The position numbers were made by a program, and so were the translations under genes. The notes under the pieces were generated by a model. The model saw only the letters and a program-made list of their open reading frames with translations. It did no database searches and was not told the DNA's origin. From Rutidosis leptorrhynchoides (Eukaryota; Streptophyta; Magnoliopsida; Asterales; Asteraceae): DNA of 64,000 bases. The stretch is from the NCBI RefSeq assembly GCF_046630445.1, contig NC_092335.1, positions 35,304,501 through 35,368,500 on the forward strand, written 5' to 3'. Positions 37,091 through 49,260 of this stretch are shown here, piece by piece (positions within the stretch are counted from its first letter, which is position 1; the number at the start of each line of letters is the position of its first letter).

Positions 37091-37252
37091 ATGAGTGGAT
37101 GGATAGAGATGATAGAGGGGAGAATAGAAACCCTGACAGGAATGGTGCGTGCGTTACAAAATAGACTTGTTATACAAGCAGCACCAGCAGTACCGAATGC
37201 ATCACCAGTACCAGCATCACCTAGAACATCACAAGCTCCGCCAGTTCCATAA
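37091..37252 (+). CDS. Short ORF of LARD1, possible second coiled-coil peptide
   Basis: 53 codons from MSGWIEMIEGRIETLTGM, predicted helical with heptad-like spacing (IEGRIETLTGMVRALQNRL), then an Ala/Pro/Ser tail like that of the ORF just upstream. It could be the displaced 3' part of the 36401 ORF after a duplication, or chance. Confidence 0.35.
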   Translation: MSGWIEMIEGRIETLTGMVRALQNRLVIQAAPAVPNASPVPASPRTSQAPPVP

Positions 37253-37930
37253 TCACCGACATCATCACAAATCAAGAACGAGCATATTGTATCAACGAGT
37301 TATGAAGTATTAACTCATTCCCTCTGGAAAAAAATTATATGTATATTTTATATATATATGAGTTTTTAAACCATAATATATTTTTTCTTACTAAGCTATT
37401 AGGTGTAAATGTTAAAGGGTAGATACTACTCGGTTAATTCATATTACTAAAATGCTATGATGTACATCCTTCGTTAATGACTTAACAATCATTAATTATA
37501 ATCTCTGCTTCAACTCAATAGATTCCATTTCATAATAAACCAAGTGTATTGTTCGAGTACGTGTTAGATTTCACACTTTCATTTTTGATGTATTCGAAAC
37601 TTTCTAGAAAACGTCATTCGTGTCTTGCGAAGTTCACAAGAATTCTACGAACACCAACATCAATCACCGAGGAAATATCAATAAAAATGAATAATGAAGT
37701 ATTGATTCATAATTTCATTTACATTGAAGAAATACTCCGCAAAAATTATGTAATCTCTAAAGTTTGAGGGATTATTCATTTCTAGTTCCAACCGTAAACC
37801 AAATGAGATTAATATAGTATTAACTCATTAAATCCATATTACATCTAAAGAAAATATACATACATATATTTTCATAAAGACTGTAATAAAAATTCTTTTG
37901 TACAAAATATTACTTGTGAAATTTTATTTT

Positions 37931-37944
37931 AACGGGTAGGTAAT
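37931..37944 (+). other. Internal polypurine-tract-like copy in LARD1
   Basis: AACGGGTAGGTA (37931-37942) equals the 3' polypurine tract at 40419-40430 and is also preceded by a GAAATTT...TTTT segment. No LTR follows. LARD2 has the same at 48485-48496. Confidence 0.6.
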
Positions 37945-38484
37945 ACCCGAGAAATACTTAAGATCACATTAATATGTTACACTGTACATTTTCAATGATG
38001 TTTCGACAATCGTTAATTATACTCTCTCCTTTCATAGCAATATACATCATTTCACAAAATTCAAGACAACCATTTTCCATACCAATTCAATTACATATTC
38101 TGATTTTGACATATCAAAATCTAAGTCAAGATTTAAGAAGTGCCATCAATCTTAAATTCCTACATCCTTCAAAATCATACTTTAAATTCAAACTATACTA
38201 GAACATCACTTTCATTCACAGAACTCATAAAGATATTCGTATCATTTAAGATTCACGACGAATTCATTATACGGATATTGACGATGACAACCTGCGTCTA
38301 AACCCTTCAAAATTCTTGAAAACATCTCAACTAAGGAACAATCGAGAGAATGAACCAATCACACGATACATACGAAGAATATATGCATATAGATATGCAT
38401 TCGGAGGACACTTGAACCTAAGCAAAGGTTCAACATGTATCCGTGTCAGATTCTTTAGCATTATTATTACCCAAAATAACTTTA

Positions 38485-38745
38485 CAATACCTTTTCAAAA
38501 TAGCAAATTTTATCACAGCTCCAAAAAGACAACTTCGACTTTTCATCCGGAGTAGCCTTATTATAACCTTGATATATACGTTGTCTTTTTGCCATCGTTA
38601 CCAGGGAACCTTTTATATTCCACCACATTAGTAGTAAGCTTGCCAGCAACTTTATTGCTCTTTGACTTAAATCTCTCTGAAAGATCACTATAAAACCTTG
38701 TCATGTACCCATCTACATCTTGTAACAATAATTGCCATACCAAAC
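38485..38745 (-). pseudogene. Antisense coding remnant with degenerate zinc knuckle, LARD1 copy
   Basis: On the minus strand, FWSCDKICYFEKVL (38526-38485) aligns to CWSCDKTGYFEKNR in LARD2. Upstream codons in a shifted frame give SDLSERFKSKSNKVAGKL, which aligns to SDFLERFKSKFNEVVDKF in LARD2. The pattern is a gag-like helix region followed by a CCHC knuckle with lost ligands. Confidence 0.5.
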
Positions 38746-38959
38746 CCTAGGAAGCATCAATAATTATTCTTGAATCTCACATCATTTCTGCATATACATA
38801 TAATGTTATCTCCTGGAATTATAATTCTGAAATCCAGAATAGCACTTCAGCCTACGAATCAATACTATGAAGTTTTGAAAAAGCTGAATGAAGCAGCAGA
38901 AACTGTAGACAACCATAACAGTTAAAAGTTGATGATAAAGAATATTGTGTTAGCAAAGC

Positions 38960-39120
38960 ACAGAAAAAGAGAAGGTTTGGAACTGGAAAATGGATTGAGC
39001 AAACCCTGAAGGAGGTTGTGGACAAATCATAAGGACTAAATCTGCCTTCAAAGAATCCAAATGATTCAGTGTCTGCTGAAGTCTTTAGCGAATACCTTGC
39101 TCCTTACTCTAAAACCCTTG
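38960..39120 (+). pseudogene. Sense coding-like remnant, LARD1 copy
   Basis: A frame reading RRFGTGKWIEQTLKE and, after a stop, SVSAEVFSEYLAPYSK. LARD2 at about 49525-49690 reads RRVGTEQWIEQTVKE and SISDEVINEYLAPDSK. Conservation of the frame suggests former coding. I do not recognise it. The remaining LARD1 interior (39120-40395) is AT-rich, with no gene seen. Confidence 0.4.
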
Positions 39121-40395
39121 CGGACAATATTCTTCATCATCCTCTTATCTTAAATATTCTAAGATATCATCGTATCTTCCATTATAAATATCCTTCATAT
39201 TTCTGAGGATATTTTCATAACCATTCTTATCTGAAATCATTTATTCCTTCGCGTTATCTGTATCACATCATAATGAAAACTGTTTTAGTTTCTAAATATC
39301 TGAAACCTCTGAGTGTAAAGTATGAATGTTTTTGAAGTAGTGTTGGGAACTGAAGCATGAGTTAGTATAATATAATGACACTTGATCAACGTGATTATAT
39401 TACAGTAAGTCATGCTGAGTTTCTAAATGGAATGTAATGATTCACAGATCATAACGTCATCATGTGCCATGTTACACGACTCTTGCATTCTATTTAACCT
39501 CTAAAAAATATCAAAAAAATATTTTCTTGATGATTCGGTCTTTTTCGAATATTCTGGTAATTTGACAAATCAAATCGTGCTACTACCTTTCCTTTCTACT
39601 TTGTATATTATGATAATTCGAAACTCCATACCTACGAATTCTGGACCATTACTTGCAAAAAGAAAACAAAAGCATGAAGCTCCGAAATAGAAAGGGGGTA
39701 TAAATCGCAGCAAACAGAAAAGACCATTAACCGTAGATGTCAATGATTATGGAAAAACAGGAGCAGGGACTCCGAAAAATAAGAAAAGATATAAGGCCCG
39801 ATGACAATACATAAATTACAAACCGTGTATATCAATATGTATTGCAACAAAAAGACACGGGAGAACTCAAAACACTATAAAACCAAAAGTATAGTAGAAG
39901 TGAATAGATTCTTCCGGCGGCAGATGAAAAGGAAGAATGACGGATATAAAAGTTAGGAGTATATCAAGGATTAGAACCGGATGGAGCATATTGATGAATG
40001 TTTTGGAAGTATGAATTAAGGAAGAAAGTATAGAAGATGAGAGATGTGGAAATAAGGAAAAGAATGGGGTGTTAATTTATAGCGAAATATCAGATATAGC
40101 AATCGAGGCAGATTACGCACCTAATCGAAGAAAATTCTAATTTCCTTAATTACCGAAGAATCAAATCTTATTAAGATTACAAAGATTTTCTTTAATCCAT
40201 AAATCAACCGTGATGACGTCAAAAGTTAAGACGGATCTTTACTTTCCTCATTTCACTATTTTGCGATAGCTTCACTCATACACTTCACATAATCGAATTG
40301 TTTTATCCATATTATTCACTGATGATAAAACTCTAAATTTTCAACTCGTATTCGTCATAAAAACATACTTATTGTCAGCCATGACGATCTCGATC

Positions 40396-40431
40396 AAATT
40401 TCGGGACGAAATTTCTTTAACGGGTAGGTAC
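40396..40431 (+). other. Hairpin and polypurine tract of LARD1
   Basis: AAATTTCG/CGAAATTT arms at 40396-40414 around GGA, then AACGGGTAGGTAC at 40419-40431 directly before the 3' LTR. Confidence 0.75.
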
Positions 40432-43271
40432 TGTAACGACCTGGATTTTCCGACTACTTGATTATACTATTTACATGATTTAATAATTTTGACTTGATAA
40501 GCAATGAATTTTAATAAGTCTTGAACCTCCGGAAAGAGTTTTACACAAGCTTTTGGTCACCCTTTTATTCTGACGATTCACGAACGTCGTAACTTGATTT
40601 AGTTGTTTAATTGTTTAATTATTGTGTATATATATGGATTTATATATATTTAACTTGAAAATATGATAATTAACTATCTCATTAAGTATATTAACAAAGT
40701 GTTATATATATATATATTTTCATACTACTAATTTAAAGAGTTTTGAACAATATATATGTTACTATTTAAACGTCGTAATTAACTTATGTTAAAATGTATT
40801 TACATATAATGTATTACGAGTGTAAATACATCCTTACAAGTATTAAATACACTTTATAATATACCAATACATATAAAAGATATCTATACTCGTATTTTCT
40901 TTCAATTTCTTCAAGAATTCTACTCGCATTCATACGGTATTTTTACCCGTATTATATACAGCTCTATAAGTATTTACTATTGGTATATACCAATAGAAAT
41001 CTGCAATTATTTGTGTAATATGTAATCCATGACCTAATCAATTTAATATGTCATCCATGACTTAATACATTTTAACTTATACTAGATATTTTCACTAAAA
41101 GCCAAATTTTCAAGCCTATAAATAAGCACCATTTCTAACTCATTTTTACACATTCATTTTCCAAATTTTACTTCCAATTTTCACACACACTTGCAAGAAC
41201 TCTCTCAAATTTTGTTCTACTACTTCTTTCCAGCAACTTTACATTCTAAACTTGAGGTAAAAACTCTACTTCAACTCTTGTTCAATTCATATGTTTATAG
41301 CTATCTATATAAGAGTTTATAAACTAGAACATAGTTTAGTTGATTCTAAACTTGTTTGATGGACTAATGTAATCTTTCTAACTTAACTCTAATAACACTT
41401 ATTTATATGTATTATGATGTTATATTAAGTTAATATAAGAACTTATAACTTGTACATATGAAGAACACCTTGAAACTTAACATATATCGTTTAATCTCCA
41501 TTCGGTAAAAAGCAGGCTGTTTTGGGTTGGGAATTAAAAACCTATCTTAGACTTTGAGTTCGAGGCTAAGACTTTGGAAATATGTTAATATATGTAAATA
41601 GGACTTCCAGTATTTTTTTCATGATTTTAGACAAAGTGGAAGTATTTTATCAAAAATCATATATTGGGTGGATGCCGGGATTTTTTTAAATCTGTCCACC
41701 GACACAAAAAGAGGGTAAAGCTCTAAAAATTACTACTTGGGATGAACTTTTCGAATTGGTTTTGTAAAATTTACTTCTTAATGAATCCATAGCATTTTGA
41801 TTCACTTTAAACGGAGTTGTAATGAATATTTGGCGAGCAAAACAAAATCTGCTAAAATTAACGTTGTATGGACGAAATTTATATTATAAAAACTATATTA
41901 ACCATATCCTTGTTAACTTTTCCTATATTCTATATATATTTGGACATGTTATCATTAGTATAACAAAATATTATAATCTTAGTTAATTCCGAGATTCTAT
42001 ATATATATATATATATATATATAATAATCTTGGTACATTCCATGACAATAAGTATACAATACGTTTTGATAAATCCTAAGACAATAAGTATACAATACGT
42101 TTTGATATATTCTAAGACAATACGTATACAATACGTCTCTGGGTTGATGCAAATACAATACGTATACAATAGGGCGTGGGATAATTCTAAGATTATATAT
42201 ATACCGATTATTGGACTGTTGGACATTTCGGACTATTTTGGACTACTAACAAAGGACTACTAACATAAAAAATGTTAAAAATTAATATATAAGTATTTTA
42301 TGAACTTGTTTTATTTTATTCACATGTCGTATTATTATCTGAATCATTATTATTGTTATAGGTTCGTGAATCTAAGGACGACAGCTATATTTTTAATAAG
42401 CTGAAAACTTATTATTAATATACTTTTACTACCGTGAGTATATAGTCCCATCTTTAAACTCTACAAATATTTTGGAATGAGAATACATGCATTTTATATT
42501 TTACGCCATAGACACAAGTACTTAAAATATATTCTACATTGAGTTGTACCACCTTGCATATCTTCCCTAATAGCTTGGTAACTAGTATTTACATGTTGTA
42601 AGAACATGTAAGCACGAATTCTATTGATAGATCTATTAGGTTTGACAACCCTAACTGGGCTATTCGCTCTAGTATCGTAAACGGTTGCATAGTACTTCAT
42701 TTTTACTACACTTGGTACAGTGTAGGGAGATTTCATAATAAAGGGAATATGCTATATTTATGGTTAAGTATGGTTACCGAAGCGCTCAACAACTTATAGA
42801 ATACTTTTATACACTTGCGAGTGTGCATATATTTATAACTATGAAATCTTGTGGTCTATATTTATATCGATGCTAAACCTGTATATCTCACCAACCTTTG
42901 TGTTGACTGTTTAAGCATGTTTATTCTCAGGTCCTTAAGAAAGTCTTCCGCTGTTGTATTATCTGAGCAAGCTGTGCATGGAGTCTCATGCTTTTGTTTA
43001 AATGAAGTGTTACATTCAATAAAACCTTTGTCATGTATTATATTCGATTGTTATGTCATGTGTGTAGTATTTGGTAACCGATGTATCATGGGGATTATTT
43101 CTTAAATAATCGCCACTTGTTTAAAACATGCATTATGTATAATAATGGTGTGCTTTTTATGAAACGAATGCAATATTTTTTTCTAAAACGTATCATATAT
43201 AGGTCAAATACCTCGCTATGGGACCAATGAATAGCGTACTACGTTTATAGTAATATGGACGAGTCGTTTCA
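40432..43271 (+). repeat. 3' LTR of LARD1
   Basis: TGTAACGACCTGG to GAGTCGTTTCA, 2840 bp, parallel to the 5' LTR throughout; TATA box 41117-41124. An 80-residue antisense ORF and an 84-residue sense ORF appear in both LTRs only because the LTRs are copies of each other. Confidence 0.9.
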
Positions 43272-43276
43272 CTTGA

Positions 43277-43934
43277 CCTCTATATGATACATTTTACAAA
43301 CATTGCATTCGTTTTTAAAAGACAAACTTTCATTTCATCGAAAGTTGACAGGCATGCATACCATTTCATAATATATCAAACTATCAATGACTTAATAATA
43401 ATCTTGTTGAACACAACGACTCGAATGCAACGTCTTTTGAAATATGTCATGAATGACTCCAAGTAATATCTCTAAAATGAGCAAATGCACAGCGGAAGAT
43501 TTCTTTCATACCTGAGAATAAACATGCTTTAAAGTGTCAACCAAAAGGTTGGTGAGTTCATTAGTTTATCATAAGCAATCATTTCCATTATTTTAATAGA
43601 CCACAAGATTTCCTTTTTCATAAACATCATTCTCATATCAGGCATTTCGCAAACTGCACAGAGATAAAAATCATTCATATGGTGAACACCTAGTAACCGA
43701 CCTTAACAAGATGCATATAGAATATCCCCATCATTTCGGGACACCCATCGGACATGATAAACTCGAAGTACTAAAGCTTTCCAAATTTCAGAATGGGGCT
43801 TGTTGGGCCCGATAGATCTACCTTTAGGATTCGCGTTAATTAGGGGTGCGCTAATTCTCAAAATTAGTGATGTTCCGTAATTCTTAGGCTACCAAGCTAA
43901 AAGGGGCATATTCGGCTTAATAATCCAGCCATAG
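43277..43934 (-). repeat. Minus-strand LTR M1, part 2
   Basis: Reverse of R/U5: CAGCGGAAG near 43492, ACCTGAGAATAAACATGCTT at 43510-43529, and a stretch parallel to 30090-30360 of the solo LTR. It is interrupted at 43935 by LARD2, and its LTR 5' end lies beyond the window. Confidence 0.85.
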
Positions 43935-46783
43935 TGTGACGACCCGGAAATTTCCGACCAAATTTAAACCTAACCTTTATATGTTTCCGACACGATAAGC
44001 AGAATTTGTAATGTTGAATCTCAAAAAGTTTGGAACTACATTCATGTAATCAATTACCCTTTGACCGTGTTCGACGATTCACGAACAATTATGTGTATAT
44101 AGATATGTATATATAATATATAATATTAACTGAAAACATTAACAAAGTATTAGATATATGATACTTTACATGAACGTATTTGTTTCGATATATTTATCGA
44201 CAGAATTAAGAGATAATATCAAATGATTGAATTATCAGATACATTATGATATGATTACGGGCCAATGTTATGAGGTCCACTGTGATTTAAGAAATCTATT
44301 CTTTTTGACAATATTCAGAAAATGGTAAAGTAAGTAAGAACGTGGAGTGTAAATAACTTAGATGTTGGATATCGACAAGTTAAGTAACTCGACATTTTTC
44401 ATTAAGATGATTTCATACGTTTATTAAACCTTTGACTTTATCCCATGCTTCACCAACAGACTATAATTTAAAAACTTGAAACCTATTATGAATATATATA
44501 ATTCTACTTTTCTAAAATGTTTTATGATATAACGATTTAAATTAATATTAAATATATTTATATGCGTATTATACGTACATAGTTTTATACTTTTACTATA
44601 CTTTAACTTTACCTTTACTTTACTTTTACTTTACTTTAACTTTAATAATTCACTTTAATAATTCACTTTAATAATTCATACTTTAATAATTCACTTTAAT
44701 AATTCATACTTTAATAATTTACTTTAATAATTCATACTTTAATAATTCACTTTAATAATTCAAAAATCTATTATAAATAGAATTAAATATGTTTCATTAT
44801 TTCATAGAAACTTGAAAATATATTTCTCTAAACTCTCTCAATCGAATTACATGTATATATTTACTTAGTATTATTTCAAGATATTATTAGTATACATAAA
44901 ATACTATGACGGAGTTATATTCAGACGATTTCAAAATAAGTTTTCAAACGAGATAGAGCTAAGGAAATTATGGGTTATAGCTATGGAGGTTATAGGTATT
45001 GTTCGAGGGTATTGCTCGTGAGGTCAACCTAACGTTTATCATTTTCGTTACGTCTACGTACTTTCCTGCAATATTGAATCACAATATTGATACGTGAGCA
45101 TTCATATCTTATCTTTTATATATTAATAGTGTATCCCTGACTAGTGCTCGAGTATATATGATTATGCATGTTTGTATGCTTAGTTTCGTCATTAAATAGT
45201 TTATGATAAATCACGAATTTGATACATATGCTACTGAGATAAGGTATATGATATGCATGTCGTTGAAAAGCTAAAGAAAAATTAATAACTTTTCATTTAG
45301 AAATCGTGTGGGTTCGATGAACGGATTAAAAGATATGGTCAACTGAATTATTATTAATTTTAATATTATTATTAAAACGATTATTATAATTGTTATCAGT
45401 TGATGTTATTACTAAAATTATCTTTATTACTAAAAATTAATATTTTTATTGAAACTATCATTTTATTATTTTTATCATTATTATTATTATCAATATTATT
45501 TTATCAAATAAATATGCGTACAAAGATATTTTTACCACACGTAATATAATTACATTAATAATACATACCACTATATTTTTTATGATATTAAGTGAATTTT
45601 ATAAATTTTATTACTTGAGATATATAAAAGTATATTTTTTATCATATATGAATTTAAATATAAATTTTTATTTATTAATAAATGACTTGTATTATTTAGT
45701 ATAATAAGATCTGATAAATATATTTAAATATATAAAACGACTATATATAAGTTATATAATAAACATGTATAGATTTTGGAAGTCATTTTGGGTTAAGTTG
45801 ACTTTTGTTGACTTTTGCATGTCGGTCTCGAGCATTAGGATTGTGATACACTACGACTTGACCTAAATTGTTAGACAGATATTGACCAACATATAAATAT
45901 ATATACTTAATATAGGTTCGTGAATCTGAGACAAACCCTGCACTTGTCCAGGGCCGTCATATACATAATTGCTACGAAATACAGTATTGTAAGTTTCATT
46001 ACTCCCTTTTTATATATATTTTTGGGCTGAGAATACATGCACTGTTTTATAACTGTTTTACGAAATGAACACAAGTACTAAAAACATATTCTACGTTGAG
46101 TTGTACCACTTTGCATATTTTTCCCTAATAGCTTGGTAACTACCATTTACATGCGGTATTGTAAACGCGAATCTTGTTGATAGATCTATCGGGCCTGACA
46201 ACCCCAACCGGACTGGACGACCAGTATTCAACGGTTGCACAGTACTTCGTTTCAGTGACTACACTTGGTACAGTGTAGTGAGATTTCATAATAAAGGGAA
46301 TGTGCGACGTTGATTAAATGTTAAGTATGGTTATCAAGTGCTCAACCACTTAGAATATTTTTATTAAAACGTTTATGTATATGAAATCTTGTGGTCAATT
46401 ACTATTACGGAAATGGTTGATTATGATAAACTAATGAACTCACCAACCTTTTGGTTGACACTTTCAAGCATGTTTATTCTTAGGTATTAAAGAAATCTTC
46501 CGCTGTACATTAGCTCATTTTAAGGATATTACTTGGAGTCATTCATGACATACTTTGAAAGACATTGCATTCGAGTCGTTGAGTTCATCAAGATTAATAT
46601 TAAGTCAATTATAGTTGGATGTAATATGAAATAGTATGCATGCCATCAATTTTAGATGTAAAGAAAGTTTGTCTTTTAAAAACGAATGCAATGTTTGTAA
46701 AACGTATCATATAGAGGTCAAATACCTCGCGATGTAATCAACTATTGTGAATCGTTTATAATGTATATGAACGGGTCCTTTCA
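43935..46783 (+). repeat. 5' LTR of LARD2
   Basis: TGTGACGACCCGG to ACGGGTCCTTTCA. A CTTTAATAATTCA repeat array (44640-44762) stands just before TATAAATA (44772-44779). R/U5 marks: TTCGTGAATC at 45917, AAGCATGTTTATTCTTAGGT (46466-46485), CTTCCGCTG near 46497. U3 differs strongly from LARD1 while R/U5 is alike. Confidence 0.9.
44640..44762. repeat. 13-15-bp AT-rich tandem repeat upstream of the LARD2 TATA box
   Basis: Nine CTTTAATAATT(T/C)A(TA) units in the 5' LTR. The 3' LTR has seven at 51613-51705, followed by TATAAATA at 51717-51724, so the array changes length between LTRs of one element. Confidence 0.85.
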
Positions 46784-46785
46784 GT

Positions 46786-46799
46786 TGGTATCAGAGCGG
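46786..46799 (+). other. Primer binding site of LARD2
   Basis: TGGTATCAGAGCGG, two bases after the LTR end; Met-tRNA class. Confidence 0.88.
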
Positions 46800-47194
46800 T
46801 GGTCTTAGCGAATCAGGTCTTGCATTAGCGTGTCTAACTGATAGTTGTTAAGATGCATTAGTGAGTCTGGACTTCGACCGTGTCTGCATGTCAAAAAGTT
46901 TGCTTATCAATTCTAGTCGGAAATCATCTACTTATCATCCTTAAAAAATTACCTGCTTATCATCTTAAGTCTAGACGCGTTTTCCAGCATTTATTGTATA
47001 ATAGTGTATAGACAGATTCTTATCTTAGCACATCTATTACTGTGAACTTTGACTGACATCTTTTCAAAGATTCTCCGTAATTTACGGAATTTTGGTATTA
47101 TATATATACATATGCAAATTATGTAATTGAAGAATACCAAATCTAAATTCTACAATCTATTTCATACCAAAAATTCTTTCCCTGATCCTACGAG

Positions 47195-47605
47195 ATGGAT
47201 CCCTCAACCAGTTCGAATTCCTCAGCTTCCGACAGCTATTCCGATATGGATATCTACCTGAGCTCCGAAAGTAGCATCACCGGAATGGATCAACCAATTT
47301 CCCATCATCTATTTTGGATGAATTGGGGATGGGTCCGTAGTCAACTCAACCATTGGAGACGAGAAGAAGGTAATCCCTTCCATCCACCACATTGCCCTCT
47401 TGGCGATGAACCTGAAGCACTTACCGGCGAACCTGTTCGAGACGCCATTTTCTCACTCATTGCTAGAGTATCTCATCATGATTATATACTATCCCATATT
47501 ACAAATCTTATTCATCCGCTCGTTCCAACCGCCAATCATCCAGGTGTACTAGCAGAAATTAACGAACTTCGCGCCCGAGTAGTGGCTTTGGAACACATGT
47601 TGTAA
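47195..47605 (+). CDS. Pre-gag-type ORF of LARD2
   Basis: 136 residues, MDPSTSSNSSASDSYSD at the start, then a Trp/Arg-rich block (MNWGWVRSQLNHWRREEG), a middle with EPEALTGEPV and HHDYILSHI, and a C-terminal coiled coil (AEINELRARVVALEHML). The TAA at 47603-47605 lies where LARD1 has a Gln codon, and further Pro/Ala codons follow it, so the protein is probably shortened. This is the only ORF above 100 codons in the LARD2 interior. It matches the LARD1 ORF closely and the 14271 ORF in layout. No known domain recognised. Confidence 0.65.
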   Translation: MDPSTSSNSSASDSYSDMDIYLSSESSITGMDQPISHHLFWMNWGWVRSQLNHWRREEGNPFHPPHCPLGDEPEALTGEPVRDAIFSLIARVSHHDYILSHITNLIHPLVPTANHPGVLAEINELRARVVALEHML

Positions 47606-48484
47606 GGATTACAAACACCATCAGCAGCACCAGCAGCATAACCAATACCGCCAGTAACATCCACATCGCAAGCCTCAATACCACAAGATTCAGCAGCATC
47701 ACCAGCAGTTACCGGCAGTATCATCAGCATCAACAATATCGTCAGCACCACCATCACCGTCAGTACTGTCAACATCATCAGCACTAGCAGCACCTATAAC
47801 ATCACAAATTCCGTCAGTTCAAGAATCGCCGTGGACATCATCATTGATCAACAACGAGTATTTTGTATCAACGAGTTATGAAGTATTAACTCATTCTTCT
47901 GAAGAAATTATATATATATTTTATATATATGAATGCTGAAACTATAAAAATCTTTCGTACTAAGCTATTGAATATGAATTGAAAAAGGGTAGATACTACT
48001 CGGTTAAATTCATATTACTAATATGCTATGATGTACATCCTTCGTTAACAACCTAACCATCATAACTACAATCTTTGATTCAATTAAATGAATTCGGTTT
48101 CATAATAAACCAAGTGTATCATTCAATAACATGTTTGATTTTACACTTTCATCTTCAATGTACTCGAAACTTACTAGAAAACAACATTCGTATCTTGTGA
48201 AGTTAGCAAGAGTTCTATGAGCATCAGTATAATTCACTAAGGAAATATCTATAAGAATAAATATTGAAGTATTGATTACATTAGCGAAATATTCCGCGAA
48301 GATTATGTAATCTCTAATGTTTTAGAGATTATTCTTTACTAATCCAAGCCGAAAATCAAATGAGCTTAATATGATATTAACTCATTAAATCTGTATTACA
48401 TCTAAAGAAAATATACATACATATATTTTCATAAAGACTGTAATGAAAAATTCTTGTTCAAAATATTATTTGTGACATTTTTTT

Positions 48485-48498
48485 AACGGGTAGGTAAT
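48485..48498 (+). other. Internal polypurine-tract-like copy in LARD2
   Basis: AACGGGTAGGTA at 48485-48496 equals the 3' tract at 50883-50894. Same relative place as in LARD1 (about 40% into the interior). Confidence 0.6.
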
Positions 48499-48999
48499 AC
48501 CTGAGAGATATATAAATGCACAATTAATATATTACATTCTTCGATTCTAATTCAGTAAATCATCAACTATACTCCCTATTTTCACAACAGTATACCTCCT
48601 TTTATAAGAAATCAAAACAACCATACTCATTCAAATTCAATCACCTATTCTGATTTTTGAAATCTCATAATGCAACTCGAGATATAAGCAAAACCATCAC
48701 TCTTAGATCCTTACATTTATTTCAAAGCTATACTTTGACTTCAAAACTGTGATAGAACATCACTTTTAATTATATCGCTCAAAAGGATACGAGAATCAAT
48801 CGAGATTTATGATGAATTTATCCTTTGGATATTGACAATGACAAGCTGCATTTAAAACGCTTCGAAATTTCGGAAGACACTTCAAATAAGGAACAATCGA
48901 GATGATGATCCAATCACACATTACCCGAAGTCTTGTACCTGAAAAACTCTCGAACCCAAAGTCATAGTTTAACACGTACCCGCGTTGAATTCTTTAGCA

Positions 49000-49260
49000 T
49001 TTATTAGCAAAAACAACCTTACGATTCTTTTCAAAATAGCCAGTTTTGTCACAGCTCCAACAAGTCAACTTCGACTTTTCAGTAAAACTAATTTTATTAT
49101 AACTTCGATAGATACGCTGCCCTTTCACCATCGTTACTGGGGAACCTTTCATATCTCACCACATTAGCAGTAAACTTATCAACAACTTCATTAAACTTCG
49201 ACTTAAACCTCTCCAAAAAGTCACTATACTTATTCATTGAAACTCCATCTCTTACTCATC
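49000..49260 (-). pseudogene. Antisense coding remnant with degenerate zinc knuckle, LARD2 copy
   Basis: Minus strand: CWSCDKTGYFEKNR (49062-49021) has the CX2CX4HX4C spacing with His replaced by Tyr and the last Cys by Arg. The frame is open for about 50 codons before it (from GSPVTMVKGQRIYRSYNK) to a stop after VVFANKC. Further upstream, one frame over, is SDFLERFKSKFNEVVDKF. Confidence 0.55.

Larger units (their letters stand above)
33195..43271 (+). mobile_element. LARD1, large non-autonomous gypsy-related LTR retrotransposon
   Basis: 10,077 bp, bounded by CTTGA duplications (33190-33194 and 43272-43276). Two LTRs of about 2.8 kb, PBS, a short pre-gag-type ORF, about 3.4 kb without gag-pol, hairpin and polypurine tract. 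LTR termini, PBS and polypurine tract match the chromovirus at 7285-13171, so that group is the likely source of enzymes. The first 165 aligned LTR bases show five substitutions and one indel, so the insertion is older than LARD2 or Athila. Confidence 0.9.
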
